DNA of 64,000 bases from Suttonella indologenes (GTDB lineage: Bacteria; Pseudomonadota; Gammaproteobacteria; Cardiobacteriales; Cardiobacteriaceae): the NCBI RefSeq assembly GCF_900460215.1, contig NZ_UHIA01000004.1:1-64000 (forward strand), read 5' to 3'. Positions 19,929 through 30,439 of the stretch are shown here, piece after piece. The number at the start of each line of letters is the position of its first letter. The stretch's first letter is position 1. The notes under the pieces were generated by a model that saw only the letters and a list, made by a program, of their open reading frames with translations, had not been told where the DNA came from and did no database searches. The position numbers and the translations under genes are program-made.

Positions 19929-20730
19929 AGATTGCCAATAGTTCGCCTACTTTTTGTCTGCTGCTGCCTTTGGCTGCAATATTGCGCCGCACTTCAACCG
20001 TTTCTAATCGTGCATCTTTATACAAATCGCGAGTAAATGCCGTGTCGTGATTAGAAATTAACACGCCTTGTGATTGTTTAGAAACTTGTTTGGCGATTTC
20101 TGCTAAACGTTGTTGGTCGTCTAAATGAAAACCGCCTTTTGCATAAGCGGTAAATGAGGCTGTTTCGCTCAAGGGTACGTAAGGCGGATCACAATACACC
20201 ACATCATCTTCGCCAGATTGCTCCATTGCGGCTTGAAAATCGCCGCACATAAAATCGAGACGTGCCGATTTAGCGATAAATGCTTGCATTTCCGTTTCCG
20301 GAAAATACGGCGCGGCATAGCGACCAAAAGGCACATTAAATGCGCCTTTGCTATTGTAACGGCATAATCCGTTGAAAGCATGGCGATTTAAATAAACAAA
20401 TAAAGCAGAGCGTTCTATACTTTCTTGGCTGTGATTAAATTGCTCCCGCAGTTCGTAAAAACGGGTTTCCTGATTATTTTCAGGCGTGAAAAATGATTTG
20501 ATATAGTCAATAAATGACTGTTTTTCCTCTTGTAAAGCCTGATATAAACGCATCAAATCGACATTACTGTCGTTAAGCAGATAGGCATCAAAATCCAATG
20601 CCAGAGATACAGCCGCAGATCCTGCAAAAGGCTCAATTAAACGCTTAGAGGCTTGCTTTGGCAGATGGCTTTCAATAAATGGCGCCAGTTTCGATTTGCC
20701 GCCCGCCCATTTTAGGAAAGGTTTAGACAT
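19918..20730 (-). CDS. DpnM/Dam-type GATC adenine methyltransferase
   Basis: A 270-residue class D12 N6-adenine methyltransferase. The SAM motif is FLKWAGGKSKL near residue 5, with the family sequences RLIEPFAGSAAVSLAL and catalytic DPPY in DDVVYCDPPYVPLS. It modifies GATC and is the first gene of the R-M operon, read leftward, with the start at 20730. Whether it replaces or duplicates a chromosomal Dam cannot be told here. The locus is more AT-rich than its flanks, consistent with horizontal acquisition. Confidence 0.9.
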   Translation of the reverse strand: MSKPFLKWAGGKSKLAPFIESHLPKQASKRLIEPFAGSAAVSLALDFDAYLLNDSNVDLMRLYQALQEEKQSFIDYIKSFFTPENNQETRFYELREQFNHSQESIERSALFVYLNRHAFNGLCRYNSKGAFNVPFGRYAAPYFPETEMQAFIAKSARLDFMCGDFQAAMEQSGEDDVVYCDPPYVPLSETASFTAYAKGGFHLDDQQRLAEIAKQVSKQSQGVLISNHDTAFTRDLYKDARLETVEVRRNIAAKGSSRQKVGELLAIYGK

Positions 20731-21121
20731 GATGTTTATTCATTAAGTCGGTTTTTATATTTGCTTTTTCGATGATTGGTATCGAATTTAAGGATATATA
20801 GGATAAAGGTAAGAAAAATTATATGGATTTGATTTTTGCAAAATTTTGAACGAACAGAATAGTTAAGGAAATTTGTTGCGAAATTAAACACAGCATTTGC
20901 TTAAATCATCAATGCCTATTTCTATTGTCATCACATGCTTTCAAATACTGTTTCAGATTTTCACTCACGCTTCCGAATTTTGCAAGTTTTCTTTTGTAAA
21001 ATCTCGACTGTTGATGGGGGGTATTTTGCAGAACCCCAGAGTAAAGATGATGTTGCATAATGCCATTTAAACAGGCATGATGTTCATACTATTGAAGTAA
21101 TGAATCATTGGAGTGGTGAAT
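20731..21121. other. AT-rich intergenic region with a 49-codon minus-strand ORF
   Basis: The divergent region between dpnM and the WG-repeat gene holds the promoters of both. I cannot assign boxes with confidence. A small minus-strand frame (21058 to 20909) encodes MQHHLYSGVLQ...RKLAKFGSVSENLKQYL...RNRH, 49 residues, basic. It could be the tail of a degraded gene or transposase, but I recognise no family. The WG-repeat ATG at 21122 is preceded by GGAGTGG. Confidence 0.4.
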
Positions 21122-22594
21122 ATGAAATATGTAATACGAAATAGTATGTTAGCGACGGCGGTAATAGCTGCAACGGCGGTTTCGGCGAAGGATTGCCCCG
21201 TGCCGATGGTCTTGCCGACGCAGTATTCGGATTTAAGTTCAATGGTTATTTTTGATGCGGAAAAAGACACTTATTTTACAGACAATCAATGGCTGGCGGT
21301 ATCAAAAGGCGGAAAAACAGGTTTTATCAGTACGGACGGCAAGCGCATGATTGAGCCTGTCTATGAGGAGATCATTGATTATTGGCATGAAGGTATCTTG
21401 CCGGTACAAAAAGAGGGCAAATGGGGATTTATCGATCGCGAGGGCAAGGAGGTGATAGCACCGCAGTTTGCCATTTTTTGGTCTGTTCAAGACGGTATGG
21501 TGGCGGTCGGATCTGATAAAGAAAAAGAGCCGAATCAGTTAATTGACTTGAGGGGCAAAACGCTGCCGCTGCCTGATAATGTGGATAGCATCGATAATAT
21601 CGGCGAAGGTATGGTCGGTGTAAAAGTTGGCGATAAATACGGCTATGCGAATACGGCGGGCGAACTCGTCATTGAAGCTAAATATGATCGTATCTCGAGT
21701 TTTTATGAGGGCTTTGCAGAGGTCGGCATCGATAATCTTTCGGGCATCATCGATAAGACGGGGCGAGAAATTATTCCGCTGCGCTATTATTATATTATGC
21801 GCAGCCAAGACGGTTATTTTATACCGGTAGATCATCAAGAATCCACCATGGCGGTGTTTAATCGGAAAGGCGAGCAAGTGTTGCCGGCGGAATATTCTAT
21901 GATCAGTGAATATGAAGAAGAAAGTTCTATGGAATTTAGACTTTTTATTAAAGGCATAACGATAGCGCTGAAAAATGAGTATTGGGGTGTAATTGACGAG
22001 CAGGGTAAGGAGATTCTGCCTTTTGAATACGAGCGTTTGTCTTTATTGGATAATGGCTGGCTGATTGCCGCCAAGGACGGCAAAGAAGGCGTGATCGACC
22101 GTCAAGGCAAGGTCATCATTCCCTTTGAATATGAGTGGCTGAGTTATGCCGAAGGCATATTTATGATGGATAAGCGTTTGCCGAACGAGCAATCGATTAA
22201 AAATAATGCCACTGTGCGTTATTCTGGCATTTTAGACGGTCAGGGAAAAGAACTGATTCCTCCGCAATATGAAAATGTTAAGCCGCTGCCGGGCGCTAAG
22301 AATTATGCTGTTTACACAAAAGGAGGTTATCGTTTATTTGATGCTGCCGGCAAAGCAGTGTCTGATGATACTTGGGATTATATCGTCGAGGGCTTAGACG
22401 GCATGCTGGAAGTGAGCAAAAACGATCGCTTGGGCTATATCGATGAGAAAGGCGAAGTGTTGATTAAACCGCAGTACGATTACGTCACCAGTATTGAGCC
22501 GAATTACATTTTGACATCTCGCGGCAAACGGCGGCAATTGCTGGATAAGCAAGGCTGTGTGCTGATCGATATGGCAGGGCATTGGAAGAAATAA
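21122..22594 (+). CDS. Exported WG-repeat protein
   Basis: A 490-residue protein with a signal peptide (about residues 1-21, ending VSA) and about ten WG beta-strand repeats of 35-45 residues. Examples are GKTGFISTDGKRMIEPVYEEI, GKWGFIDREGKEVIAPQF and DRLGYIDEKGEVLIKPQYDYV. WG-repeat proteins are usually envelope or secreted proteins of unclear function, perhaps in binding or adhesion. The ATG at 21122 follows GGAGTGG; a GTG nine bases upstream is an inferior alternative. A lone cysteine pair (Cys near 24 and near 480) could form a disulfide. It stands alone, with no operon partner. Confidence 0.8.
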   Translation: MKYVIRNSMLATAVIAATAVSAKDCPVPMVLPTQYSDLSSMVIFDAEKDTYFTDNQWLAVSKGGKTGFISTDGKRMIEPVYEEIIDYWHEGILPVQKEGKWGFIDREGKEVIAPQFAIFWSVQDGMVAVGSDKEKEPNQLIDLRGKTLPLPDNVDSIDNIGEGMVGVKVGDKYGYANTAGELVIEAKYDRISSFYEGFAEVGIDNLSGIIDKTGREIIPLRYYYIMRSQDGYFIPVDHQESTMAVFNRKGEQVLPAEYSMISEYEEESSMEFRLFIKGITIALKNEYWGVIDEQGKEILPFEYERLSLLDNGWLIAAKDGKEGVIDRQGKVIIPFEYEWLSYAEGIFMMDKRLPNEQSIKNNATVRYSGILDGQGKELIPPQYENVKPLPGAKNYAVYTKGGYRLFDAAGKAVSDDTWDYIVEGLDGMLEVSKNDRLGYIDEKGEVLIKPQYDYVTSIEPNYILTSRGKRRQLLDKQGCVLIDMAGHWKK

Positions 22595-22610
22595 GCTCTG
22601 CGGCTATCAT

Positions 22611-22950
22611 CGAAGAATTGAAAACGTATGATGATCTTGGCTCATCTTGCCTTACGCTATTGTACTATCTGCGGCTTGCTGCCTTGTACTATAGTCAATT
22701 CATGACAAAGTTAATCATTTTTTTCAATCGGGTAGGTCGGATGCTTGTATCCGACATTACTCAAAACATAAATTTGTCGGATTCAAGAATTCGACCTAAT
22801 TCTCTATAAATTAGCAAATTAGGTGTTTACACCTAACGCGATTTGTCATGATGTGTGCTTTCAGGCATAAATACCTAAACTAAGGCTAAAAATATAATGT
22901 TCGTCTTTGTTGTGAGCTGAATATGCTAATTTTCACTTTTCCGACCTATA
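22611..22950. repeat. Degenerate MITE-A split by a second repeat element
   Basis: Positions 22611-22690 match MITE-A with many changes (GAATTGAAAACGTATGATGA, then CTTGGCTCATCTTGCCTTACG up to CCTTGTACT). The remaining end (TTTCACTTTTCCGACCTATA) appears only at 22931-22950. The roughly 240 bp between begin ATAGTCAATTCATGAC and contain the palindrome GTCGGATGCTTGTATCCGAC (22736-22755), which recurs at 44285-44306. I read this as an old MITE-A interrupted by a later insertion. No gene is present. Confidence 0.6.
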
Positions 22951-22952
22951 GA

Positions 22953-23417
22953 TTAGCCTATCATGCGCTGTAATAATTTTTCGCCGCGCCATTGGTGATA
23001 AAACGCCATAAAGATGTGTCCGACAATCAAGAACAAAAAGGCATAAGCCAATCTGGCGTGCCAAATATCGCCGAAGCGCATGCCCCAATTATCGGCAGAA
23101 GCATTGGCGGCGGCTTCGCGGATGAGGGCGGCGGTCGGCACCGCAATCATAAAAACGTATAGTGCCGAATGCCCCAAGCGCACGGCGATATTTGCCGCAG
23201 CAGGCCGCTTATCCACGCTGATTGCCCATAATATGCGAAAGGCTGCCAACATCAGCAGCAACATGCCGCCGCCTTTATGCCAAGGCAGCAGACGGCGCCA
23301 AGCCTCATCCCATTGCCAGAGCAGGGCGCTGGCAAACATAAACAGCAGGCAGAGCGCCATGCTCCAATGCAAAAAACGGCTGACGCTGCCATAGCGGTCT
23401 TGGTTGTCGGCATGCAT
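22953..23417 (-). CDS. Cytochrome b561
   Basis: A 154-residue inner-membrane b-type cytochrome with four transmembrane helices, moving electrons between quinol and an acceptor. Candidate heme histidines lie in SRFLHWSMAL, LLPWHKGGG, RLGHSALYV and the last helix GHIFMAFYHQW. The pattern and length match the YodB/CybB family. The start at 23417 (MHADNQDRYG) follows AAGGAAAAT on the minus strand. It is monocistronic, downstream of the sialic-acid genes on the same strand, with a gap of about 110 bases. Confidence 0.9.
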   Translation of the reverse strand: MHADNQDRYGSVSRFLHWSMALCLLFMFASALLWQWDEAWRRLLPWHKGGGMLLLMLAAFRILWAISVDKRPAAANIAVRLGHSALYVFMIAVPTAALIREAAANASADNWGMRFGDIWHARLAYAFLFLIVGHIFMAFYHQWRGEKLLQRMIG

Positions 23418-23526
23418 AGATTTTCCTTCGTATTGTTAGCGGGGAGGGGTTTGCGAGAAATTAGCATAGTTAAAGGCGATAAAAAAGCCGCGCGAATAGG
23501 GCGCGGCAAATGATTGAGGAATGAAA

Positions 23527-24549
23527 TTACTGTGTACTGGTCACTTTCTGCAAATTCGGCGGATTGTCGGTATTGATGCCGCGGACTTTGGAGAGTTTTT
23601 CCACCATGCGGTAGAAACTTTGAATGCTGCACAGTCCTTGCAGGGCGGGATGTCCGGCGTCAATCAGCGGCAAATCGCGTTCTGCCACGCTGTCATCGGC
23701 GGCAACCAAGACCTTTGCTCCCATTTGGCGGAAGCGCGCGGCGGTTTCCAATAATCCCGCTTGGGTTTCATCGGGCGGGGCAAGGAAGAGCGCGACTTGT
23801 TCCTTATTCATCAATGCCATCGGGCCGTGTTGCACTTCCGCACCGCTGAAGCCTTCGCCTTGTACCAAGCAGGTTTCTTTGAATTTCAACGCCGCTTCTT
23901 TGGCAATCGACATGCCGGCACCGCGCCCCACCACATACAAACGCGAGATGTCTTGCAGGCTGTCCAGAGCTTTACTCCAGTCCAAGGCTTCGGCTTGGCG
24001 GATTTTCTCCGGCAAGGCGGCAATCGCGACATCCAAGTCTTTGTCTTTGAGCAAAGGCGAGAGCAGACGCAGGCCGGCGCCGAGCGTGGCGATAAAACTC
24101 TTGGTCGCCGCCACGCTTTTTTCCTTACCTGCGCCAATATCAATAGCATGTTCGCAGGCATGCGCCAGCGGCGAATCGATGACATTCACCAATGCCAGAC
24201 TGCGCACATCTTTGGCGCGGCGCATATTTTTCACGCTTTCCAGCAAATCTTGACTGCCGCCCGATTGCGAGATGGCAAGTAGCTGCGCTTTTTCCAGCTG
24301 CCAAGAGCTTTGATAAATCGTATTCAAAGACAGCGGCACGGATAAGGCGGGAATACCGCAATAGCGCATCAGCCAATAGCTGAGATATTCCGCTGCATGA
24401 TCGGAGGTGCCGCGCGCCACCGTCAGCCACAATGCCGGCGGCTCGGCGGCTAATTTCGCCGCCATATCGCTAATCGCGGTATTGTCCGCCTGCGCGGCAA
24501 GCACCGCCGCGCTTTGCAGAATCTCTTGTTCCATAAGGCTTTGAGCCAT
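23527..24549 (-). CDS. SIS-type glucosamine-6-phosphate deaminase (NagB-II-like)
   Basis: A 340-residue protein with two SIS domains, like the isomerase half of GlmS, without a glutaminase domain. Key sequences are VARGTSDHAAEYLSYW, AISQSGGSQDLL, ATKSFIATL, VVGRGAGMSIAKEAALKFKE and QHGPMAL. In several Proteobacteria such proteins (NagB-II) replace classical NagB, converting glucosamine-6-P to fructose-6-P and ammonia. The context supports that: the island contains nagA but no classical nagB. The start ATG at 24549 (MAQSLMEQ) follows AAGGAG by seven bases, preferable to the longer MIKENIMAQ start. It lies 10 bases after nanM, in one operon. An alternative is a fructoselysine- or AgaS-type isomerase. 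Confidence 0.8.
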   Translation of the reverse strand: MAQSLMEQEILQSAAVLAAQADNTAISDMAAKLAAEPPALWLTVARGTSDHAAEYLSYWLMRYCGIPALSVPLSLNTIYQSSWQLEKAQLLAISQSGGSQDLLESVKNMRRAKDVRSLALVNVIDSPLAHACEHAIDIGAGKEKSVAATKSFIATLGAGLRLLSPLLKDKDLDVAIAALPEKIRQAEALDWSKALDSLQDISRLYVVGRGAGMSIAKEAALKFKETCLVQGEGFSGAEVQHGPMALMNKEQVALFLAPPDETQAGLLETAARFRQMGAKVLVAADDSVAERDLPLIDAGHPALQGLCSIQSFYRMVEKLSKVRGINTDNPPNLQKVTSTQ

Positions 24550-24559
24550 GATGTTCTCC

Positions 24560-25690
24560 TTAATCAATGTTCAAGTTTTTGCCGTCAAAACGCAGACGCT
24601 GCACGCTGCCGATTTCGCCGCCGTCGCCTTTGCCGCCGAATAAAATCACGGCATCTTCATAATTGAGCGATACGCCGTAGCCGCCGGCGCTCGGCAATTG
24701 TCCCGCCAGCTGCCATTTGCCGTCTTTTAAGGCATAAACATTGGGGTCGTAATAGCGCGTCAAGCCTTCATGGGCATAGTATTTGCCGCTTTCATATTGC
24801 GCCCGCGCGCCGGTGAAATTCGCGCCGCCGCCGAGCAGATAATAGCCGTGGCTATGTCCCGAGTAGGCGCCTGCCAAGCCTTCCTGCCGCGCCTGTCCTT
24901 CGCCGGCAATCAAAACCGGCAAACTTTGCCATGCCAATTGTCCTTTATCATCAAATGTGCCTAGCTCAACGCTGTCGCTGCGCAAGCCCGGCTTGAGTTC
25001 GCCGTTGGCGACATAGACTTTTCCCTCATGGATTTTTACCGCCGCGCCCGCGCGTCCGGCAAAAGGCGTGATGCCTTCGTTATGCCATTGATTCGTGGCA
25101 GGTTCATAGCTGAAAACTTGATTGTTAAAGAAATAATCTTGGCTAGGCTGATTAAAATAAGCCTTCATCACTGCCGCTTGCTTGTCTTTGTCTTCTCCGG
25201 CGGCGCTGTAGTCTTGGAAATAGCCGTTAAAAATCGAGAGATTGCTGCCGCCGACAAAATAGATTTTGCCCTGATGCGCAAAGGCTTGCGCGCCGACCAA
25301 GCCCAGAGGCGAACGCGTGGGCAGGCGTTGCCATGTTTGACTGGCGGGATCAAACACATGCGCGTCATTGACGAGTTGCAAGACGCCCTGCGCGTCTTTC
25401 TGCAAACCACCGAATACATACAGTTTGCCCTCAAGGGCGGCGACGACGGGCTGGCTGCGCGTGCCGGCAGGAAAATCGGGCAAGGTTTGCCATTGCGCCT
25501 GCTGCTTGCTCAAATCGAGGCTGAAAAACTGCTCGCCCGCGCTGCCCAAGCCAATATAGGCGGTGTTGTCAATCAAAGCGCCGCCGCCGTCTGCAAATGC
25601 TTTCGGCAAATCAGGATAAACGCCCGCCCATGCCGCGGCAGTCAAACCAGTCAATGCAAGGGATAACAGAGTCTTAGAATAAAGTTTCAC
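24560..25690 (-). CDS. nanM: N-acetylneuraminate epimerase (sialic acid mutarotase)
   Basis: A periplasmic six-bladed Kelch beta-propeller, 376 residues with a signal peptide (MKLYSKTLLSLALTG... ending AWA). NanM converts alpha-Neu5Ac, released by sialidases, to the beta anomer taken up by transporters. Kelch signatures include LEGKLYVFGGLQKDAQG, QGKIYFVGGSNLSIFNGYF and EDAVILFGGKG; GHSHGYYLLGGGANFTGAR matches NanM. The start is GTG at 25690, with AAGGAG seven bases upstream. It is transcribed divergently from nanE. Confidence 0.9.
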   Translation of the reverse strand: MKLYSKTLLSLALTGLTAAAWAGVYPDLPKAFADGGGALIDNTAYIGLGSAGEQFFSLDLSKQQAQWQTLPDFPAGTRSQPVVAALEGKLYVFGGLQKDAQGVLQLVNDAHVFDPASQTWQRLPTRSPLGLVGAQAFAHQGKIYFVGGSNLSIFNGYFQDYSAAGEDKDKQAAVMKAYFNQPSQDYFFNNQVFSYEPATNQWHNEGITPFAGRAGAAVKIHEGKVYVANGELKPGLRSDSVELGTFDDKGQLAWQSLPVLIAGEGQARQEGLAGAYSGHSHGYYLLGGGANFTGARAQYESGKYYAHEGLTRYYDPNVYALKDGKWQLAGQLPSAGGYGVSLNYEDAVILFGGKGDGGEIGSVQRLRFDGKNLNID

Positions 25691-25728
25691 TTTTCACTCC
25701 TTCTGCTTATTGAAATAAATTTTTGCAA

Positions 25729-25770
25729 ATCATAATATAGTTTGAAATTTCTTTCAAAGCATTTTATACT
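25729..25770. promoter_or_regulatory. Divergent nanM/nanE promoters with a shared palindromic operator
   Basis: The palindrome TTTGAAA-TTTC-TTTCAAA spans 25741-25758. The rightward promoter has TTGAAA (25742-25747), 17 bases, then TATACT (25765-25770) for nanE. The leftward promoter has TTGAAA (complement of 25752-25757), 17 bases, then TATGAT (complement of 25729-25734) for nanM. Both -35 boxes lie inside the palindrome, so one bound regulator would control both directions. The RpiR-family gene at 30909 is the obvious candidate. Confidence 0.75.
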
Positions 25771-25795
25771 CGATGCACAAGCAAGGAGAATGGAT

Positions 25796-26491
25796 ATGAA
25801 TTCCCCCCCTAACATTGCCGCCTTGCAAGGCGGGCTGATTGTTTCCTGCCAAGCTTTGCCGCATGAGCCTTTGCATTCCGCTTTCATTATGGGACGCATG
25901 GCATTGGCGGCGCAGCAGGGCGGCGCGGTCGGCATTCGTGCCAATTCCGTCGTCGATATCGAAGAAATCCGCCGCAATGTCGATTTGCCGATTATCGGCA
26001 TCATTAAGCGCGATTATCCCGACAGCGAAGTCTTTATCACCGCTTCGATGGCGGAAGTAGATGAATTGATGAGCGTTTCCCCCGAAATCATTGCCCTTGA
26101 CGCCCGCGATGCCCTGCGTCCCAATGGGCAAAGCCTATCGGCATTCGTGCAAGCCGTGCGCGCGAAATATCCGCAGGTGCTGCTGATGGCAGATTGCGCC
26201 ACTTGGAAAGAAATGCAGACGGCGGATGATTTGGGCTTTGATTTTATCGGCACGACTTTAGTCGGCTACACCCCCGCTTCTCAAGGACAATTGATTGAAA
26301 GCGACGATTTTGCCCTCATCCGCCGCGCGGTCGCCACCCTCAAAGCGCCGATTATTGCCGAAGGCAATATCAATACGCCTGAGAAGGTGCGCCGCGTTTT
26401 GGATATCGGCGTCTTCGGCGTAGTGGTCGGTTCTGCCATTACGCGCCCGAAATGGATTACAGAACAATTTGTTGCGGCAACGCGAAAATAA
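25796..26491 (+). CDS. nanE: N-acetylmannosamine-6-phosphate 2-epimerase
   Basis: Converts ManNAc-6-P to GlcNAc-6-P. The product has 231 residues with a TIM-barrel fold. Family sequences are LQGGLIVSCQALPHEPLH, AVGIRANSVVDIEEI, LPIIGIIKRDYP, ALDARDA, LMADCATWKE, and the C-terminal phosphate site VVVGSAITRP. The ATG at 25796 has AAGGAG seven bases upstream; an ATG at 25790 is too close to it. It is the first gene of the rightward sialic-acid operon, and nanA follows after 14 bases. Confidence 0.95.
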   Translation: MNSPPNIAALQGGLIVSCQALPHEPLHSAFIMGRMALAAQQGGAVGIRANSVVDIEEIRRNVDLPIIGIIKRDYPDSEVFITASMAEVDELMSVSPEIIALDARDALRPNGQSLSAFVQAVRAKYPQVLLMADCATWKEMQTADDLGFDFIGTTLVGYTPASQGQLIESDDFALIRRAVATLKAPIIAEGNINTPEKVRRVLDIGVFGVVVGSAITRPKWITEQFVAATRK

Positions 26492-26505
26492 AGCAAGGAG
26501 AAAAC

Positions 26506-27405
26506 ATGTCTCAAACCCGTGAAATCAAAGGACTCATGAGCGCACTGATTGTGCCTTTTGACGAACAAGGCAAGGTCAATGAAAAAGGTCTGCGCCAAGT
26601 CATCCGCCACAATATCGACAAGATGAAAATCGACGGTCTGTATGTGGGCGGCTCGACCGGCGAGAACTTTATGCTCGATACCGTCACCAAAAAACAGATT
26701 TTCCAAATCGCCAAAGACGAAGCCAAAGAGCAAGTATCTTTGATTGCCCAAATCGGCAGCCCCAATCTCTATGAAGCGATTGAATTGGGACAATACGCCA
26801 CCGATCTGGGCTATGATGCTATTTCCGCCGTCACGCCTTTTTATTACAAATTCTCTTTCGCGGAAATCAAGCAATATTATTTCGACATTTTAGACGCGGT
26901 GGATAACCGCATGATTGTCTATTCCATTCCGTTTTTAACCGGCGTGGATATCGGCTTATCGCAATTCGGCGAACTCTTCGCGCATCCGAAAATCGTCGGC
27001 GTGAAATTTACCGCGGCGGATTTCTATCTCTTAGAGCGTCTGCGCAGCACTTATCCCGACGTGCTGATTTACTCGGGCTTTGACGAAATGCTGCTACCTG
27101 CTCTGATAAATAATGTGGACGGCGCCATCGGCTCGACTTACAACGTCAACGGCTTGCGCGCGCGCGAAACCATGGAATTGGCAAAAGCCGGCAAATACGA
27201 AGAAGCCCTGAAAGCGCAAAACGCCAGCAATGCGCTGATTAGCGACATTATAGACAACGGTCTGTATCCGACGATTAAGCAATTGCTGGTTCTCTCGGGC
27301 TGCGACGCCGGACCTTTCTTGTCGCGCAAACCGATGGCTTCAGCCACTGAAGCACAAATTGCGAATGCCAAAGAAATTTACAAACGCCATTTCGGCAATA
27401 AATAG
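26506..27405 (+). CDS. nanA: N-acetylneuraminate lyase
   Basis: Cleaves Neu5Ac to ManNAc and pyruvate in the cytoplasm. The product has 299 residues, a class I aldolase TIM barrel. The pyruvate-binding motif VGGSTGENFML, the catalytic Tyr in MIVYSIPFLTGV and the Schiff-base Lys in VGVKFTAADFY are present. AAGGAG precedes the ATG at 26506 by seven bases. It lies between nanE and the TRAP binding protein in one operon. Confidence 0.95.
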   Translation: MSQTREIKGLMSALIVPFDEQGKVNEKGLRQVIRHNIDKMKIDGLYVGGSTGENFMLDTVTKKQIFQIAKDEAKEQVSLIAQIGSPNLYEAIELGQYATDLGYDAISAVTPFYYKFSFAEIKQYYFDILDAVDNRMIVYSIPFLTGVDIGLSQFGELFAHPKIVGVKFTAADFYLLERLRSTYPDVLIYSGFDEMLLPALINNVDGAIGSTYNVNGLRARETMELAKAGKYEEALKAQNASNALISDIIDNGLYPTIKQLLVLSGCDAGPFLSRKPMASATEAQIANAKEIYKRHFGNK

Positions 27406-28392
<987 letters not shown>

Positions 28393-28401
28393 GTCCGACA
28401 A

Positions 28402-28430
28402 AGGCGGCCGCAGCGGCGGCTGCCTTTATT
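28402..28430 (+). terminator. Intercistronic hairpin between siaP and siaQM
   Basis: A 10-bp stem (AGGCGGCCGC/GCGGCTGCCT, one G-U pair) with loop AGCG is followed by TTATT. Partial termination or mRNA stabilisation here would keep the binding protein in excess over the membrane subunit, as is common in TRAP operons. Confidence 0.65.
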
Positions 28431-28452
28431 GTTAAGTGAGGAGTAAGCATGT

Positions 28453-28563
28453 TTGTTTCAACACACAGAGCGACACATAGAGCGTCGCTCTACGTGTTGC
28501 TCTGAATTGGAAGAGGTTACACCTCTCCCACAAGATTATCCTCCCTAAAGGGAGGGGTTTCAA
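28453..28563 (+). repeat. REP-like hairpin-rich insertion before siaQM
   Basis: After a stray ribosome-binding site and ATG (GAGGAGTAAGCATG, 28439-28452; an 18-codon ORF) comes a stretch unlike the surrounding genes. It has an 18-bp near-perfect inverted repeat (AGAGCGACACATAGAGCG and its complement, about 28469-28506), then GAGGTTACACCTC, then CCTCCCTAAAGGGAGG. It looks like an intergenic palindromic element inserted between the original leader and siaQM. The 18-codon ORF ends in a TGA within it. Confidence 0.55.
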
Positions 28564-28580
28564 CCGGTAAGGAAATTTTG

Positions 28581-30428
28581 ATGAAAGCCCTAAATAAATT
28601 AGAAGAATGGATTGGCGGTTCCCTATTTTTACTGATATTTGGCATTTTGATTTTCCAAATCATTGCGCGCGAAATCTTAGACTCGCCGCTGATTTGGTCT
28701 GAAGAAGCCGCGCGGCTGATTTTCGTCTATGTGGGCATGTTGGGGATTTCCATGGGCATTCGCAGCCAGCAGCATGTGCAGATTGATTTCATCAGCAACC
28801 GCCTGCCGCCTAAAATTAAAGTCGCGGTCTTCAGCATCATCCAATTGCTGATTTTTTCCTGCCTCCTGCTCTTTATCCACTACGGCATTGTCTTAATGAA
28901 ACGCCCGCCCGATCAATTGGTCGCCTTGGGCATCTCCACCAAATATTTATATCTTGGCCTGCCGCTGATTGCCGGCTTGATGCTGCTGCGTTTTTTCCAA
29001 ACCCAGCAGGAAAACTTCGCCAATAAAGCCGCGTGGTTTCCCGCATGGCTATATATCGCTTTGGCGGTTGCCTTTTTTGCGATTCTCTTCTTCGCGCCCG
29101 AATGGTTTAAATATCTGCGCATCAGCGATTACGTCAAATTCGGCAAAGACTCGGTGTATATCGTCTTGCTTATCTGGCTGGTGCTGATGTTCTTGGGTAT
29201 GCCGGTCGGCTGGTCGCTCTTTATTACTACCGTTTTGTTTTTCTCTATGACGCGCTGGAATACCGGCAATTTCGCCGCCGCCAAATTGGTTGACAGCGTT
29301 AACAGTTTCAGCCTGCTCAGCGTGCCGTTCTTTATCCTCACCGGCATTTTGATGAACAGCGCCGGCGTTACCACACGGATTTTCAATTTCGCCCGCGCCA
29401 TGCTCGGACATTGGACGGGCGGTATGGGGCATGTGAATATCGGCGCAAGCCTGATTTTCTCCGGCATGTCGGGTTCCGCTCTAGCAGATGCCGGCGGACT
29501 GGGACAGCTGGAAATCAAAGCCATGCGCGACGAGGGCTATCATGACGATTTATGTGGCGGTATCACGGCTGCATCCTGCATCATCGGACCTTTAGTGCCG
29601 CCGAGCATTACCATGATTATTTACGGCGTTATTGCCAACGTCTCGATTGCCAAATTGTTTTTAGCCGGCTTTGTACCAGGGGTCTTGCTCACGATTGCGC
29701 TGATGCTCATGAATGCCTATATCTGCAAAAAACGCGGCTACCGCAAAGCGGTTAAAGCTACGCGCAGCGAACGCATATCCTCTTTCAAAAGCTCTTTCTG
29801 GGCATTGCTGACGCCGCTGCTGATTATCGGCGGTATTTTCTCCGGCTTTTTCACACCCACCGAAGCGGCGGTCATTGCCGCCCTGTATTCCACCGTCTTG
29901 GGATTTGTCTATCGCGAGCTGAATATGGCGGGGCTGTTTAAAAGCTGCGTCGAAGCCATGGCGATGAGCGGCGTCACCATTTTGATGGTGATGACGGTTA
30001 CTTTCTTCGGCGATATGATTGCGCGCGAACGCGTAGCGATTCAAGTGGCGGAAGGCTTTGTGGCATTTGCTGACAGCGCCTTGATGGTCTTGCTGCTCAT
30101 CAATCTGCTGCTCTTGTTCTTGGGCATGTTTATCGATGCGCTGGCATTGCAATTCCTTGTCTTGCCGATGCTGATTCCTATCGCCCAGTATTACAATATC
30201 GACCTTGTCTTTTTCGGCGTCATGACCACCTTAAACATGATGATCGGCATCCTCACGCCGCCGATGGGCATGGCATTATTCGTCGTGGCAAGAGCGGGTA
30301 ATATGTCCGTCAGCACAGTAACCAAAGGCGTATTGCCTTTCCTTATCCCGATTGCCTTAACCTTGGTCTTAATTACCATTTTCCCAAGCATTATTACGTT
30401 TTTGCCTAATTTGATTATGGGCGAATAA
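28581..30428 (+). CDS. siaT: TRAP transporter fused permease SiaQM
   Basis: The fused small (Q) and large (M) membrane subunits, 615 residues, driving sodium-coupled sialic-acid uptake with SiaP. The N-terminal Q domain (about 1-160; [17 protein letters not shown], four helices, [16 protein letters not shown]) precedes a linker helix and the M domain (about 190-610) with [34 protein letters not shown] and [16 protein letters not shown]. The fusion is normal for sialic-acid TRAP systems such as that of Haemophilus. The true start is the ATG at 28581; a TTG three bases earlier is unnecessary. Confidence 0.93.
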   Translation: MKALNKLEEWIGGSLFLLIFGILIFQIIAREILDSPLIWSEEAARLIFVYVGMLGISMGIRSQQHVQIDFISNRLPPKIKVAVFSIIQLLIFSCLLLFIHYGIVLMKRPPDQLVALGISTKYLYLGLPLIAGLMLLRFFQTQQENFANKAAWFPAWLYIALAVAFFAILFFAPEWFKYLRISDYVKFGKDSVYIVLLIWLVLMFLGMPVGWSLFITTVLFFSMTRWNTGNFAAAKLVDSVNSFSLLSVPFFILTGILMNSAGVTTRIFNFARAMLGHWTGGMGHVNIGASLIFSGMSGSALADAGGLGQLEIKAMRDEGYHDDLCGGITAASCIIGPLVPPSITMIIYGVIANVSIAKLFLAGFVPGVLLTIALMLMNAYICKKRGYRKAVKATRSERISSFKSSFWALLTPLLIIGGIFSGFFTPTEAAVIAALYSTVLGFVYRELNMAGLFKSCVEAMAMSGVTILMVMTVTFFGDMIARERVAIQVAEGFVAFADSALMVLLLINLLLLFLGMFIDALALQFLVLPMLIPIAQYYNIDLVFFGVMTTLNMMIGILTPPMGMALFVVARAGNMSVSTVTKGVLPFLIPIALTLVLITIFPSIITFLPNLIMGE

Positions 30429-30439
30429 AGGAGTTTTGT

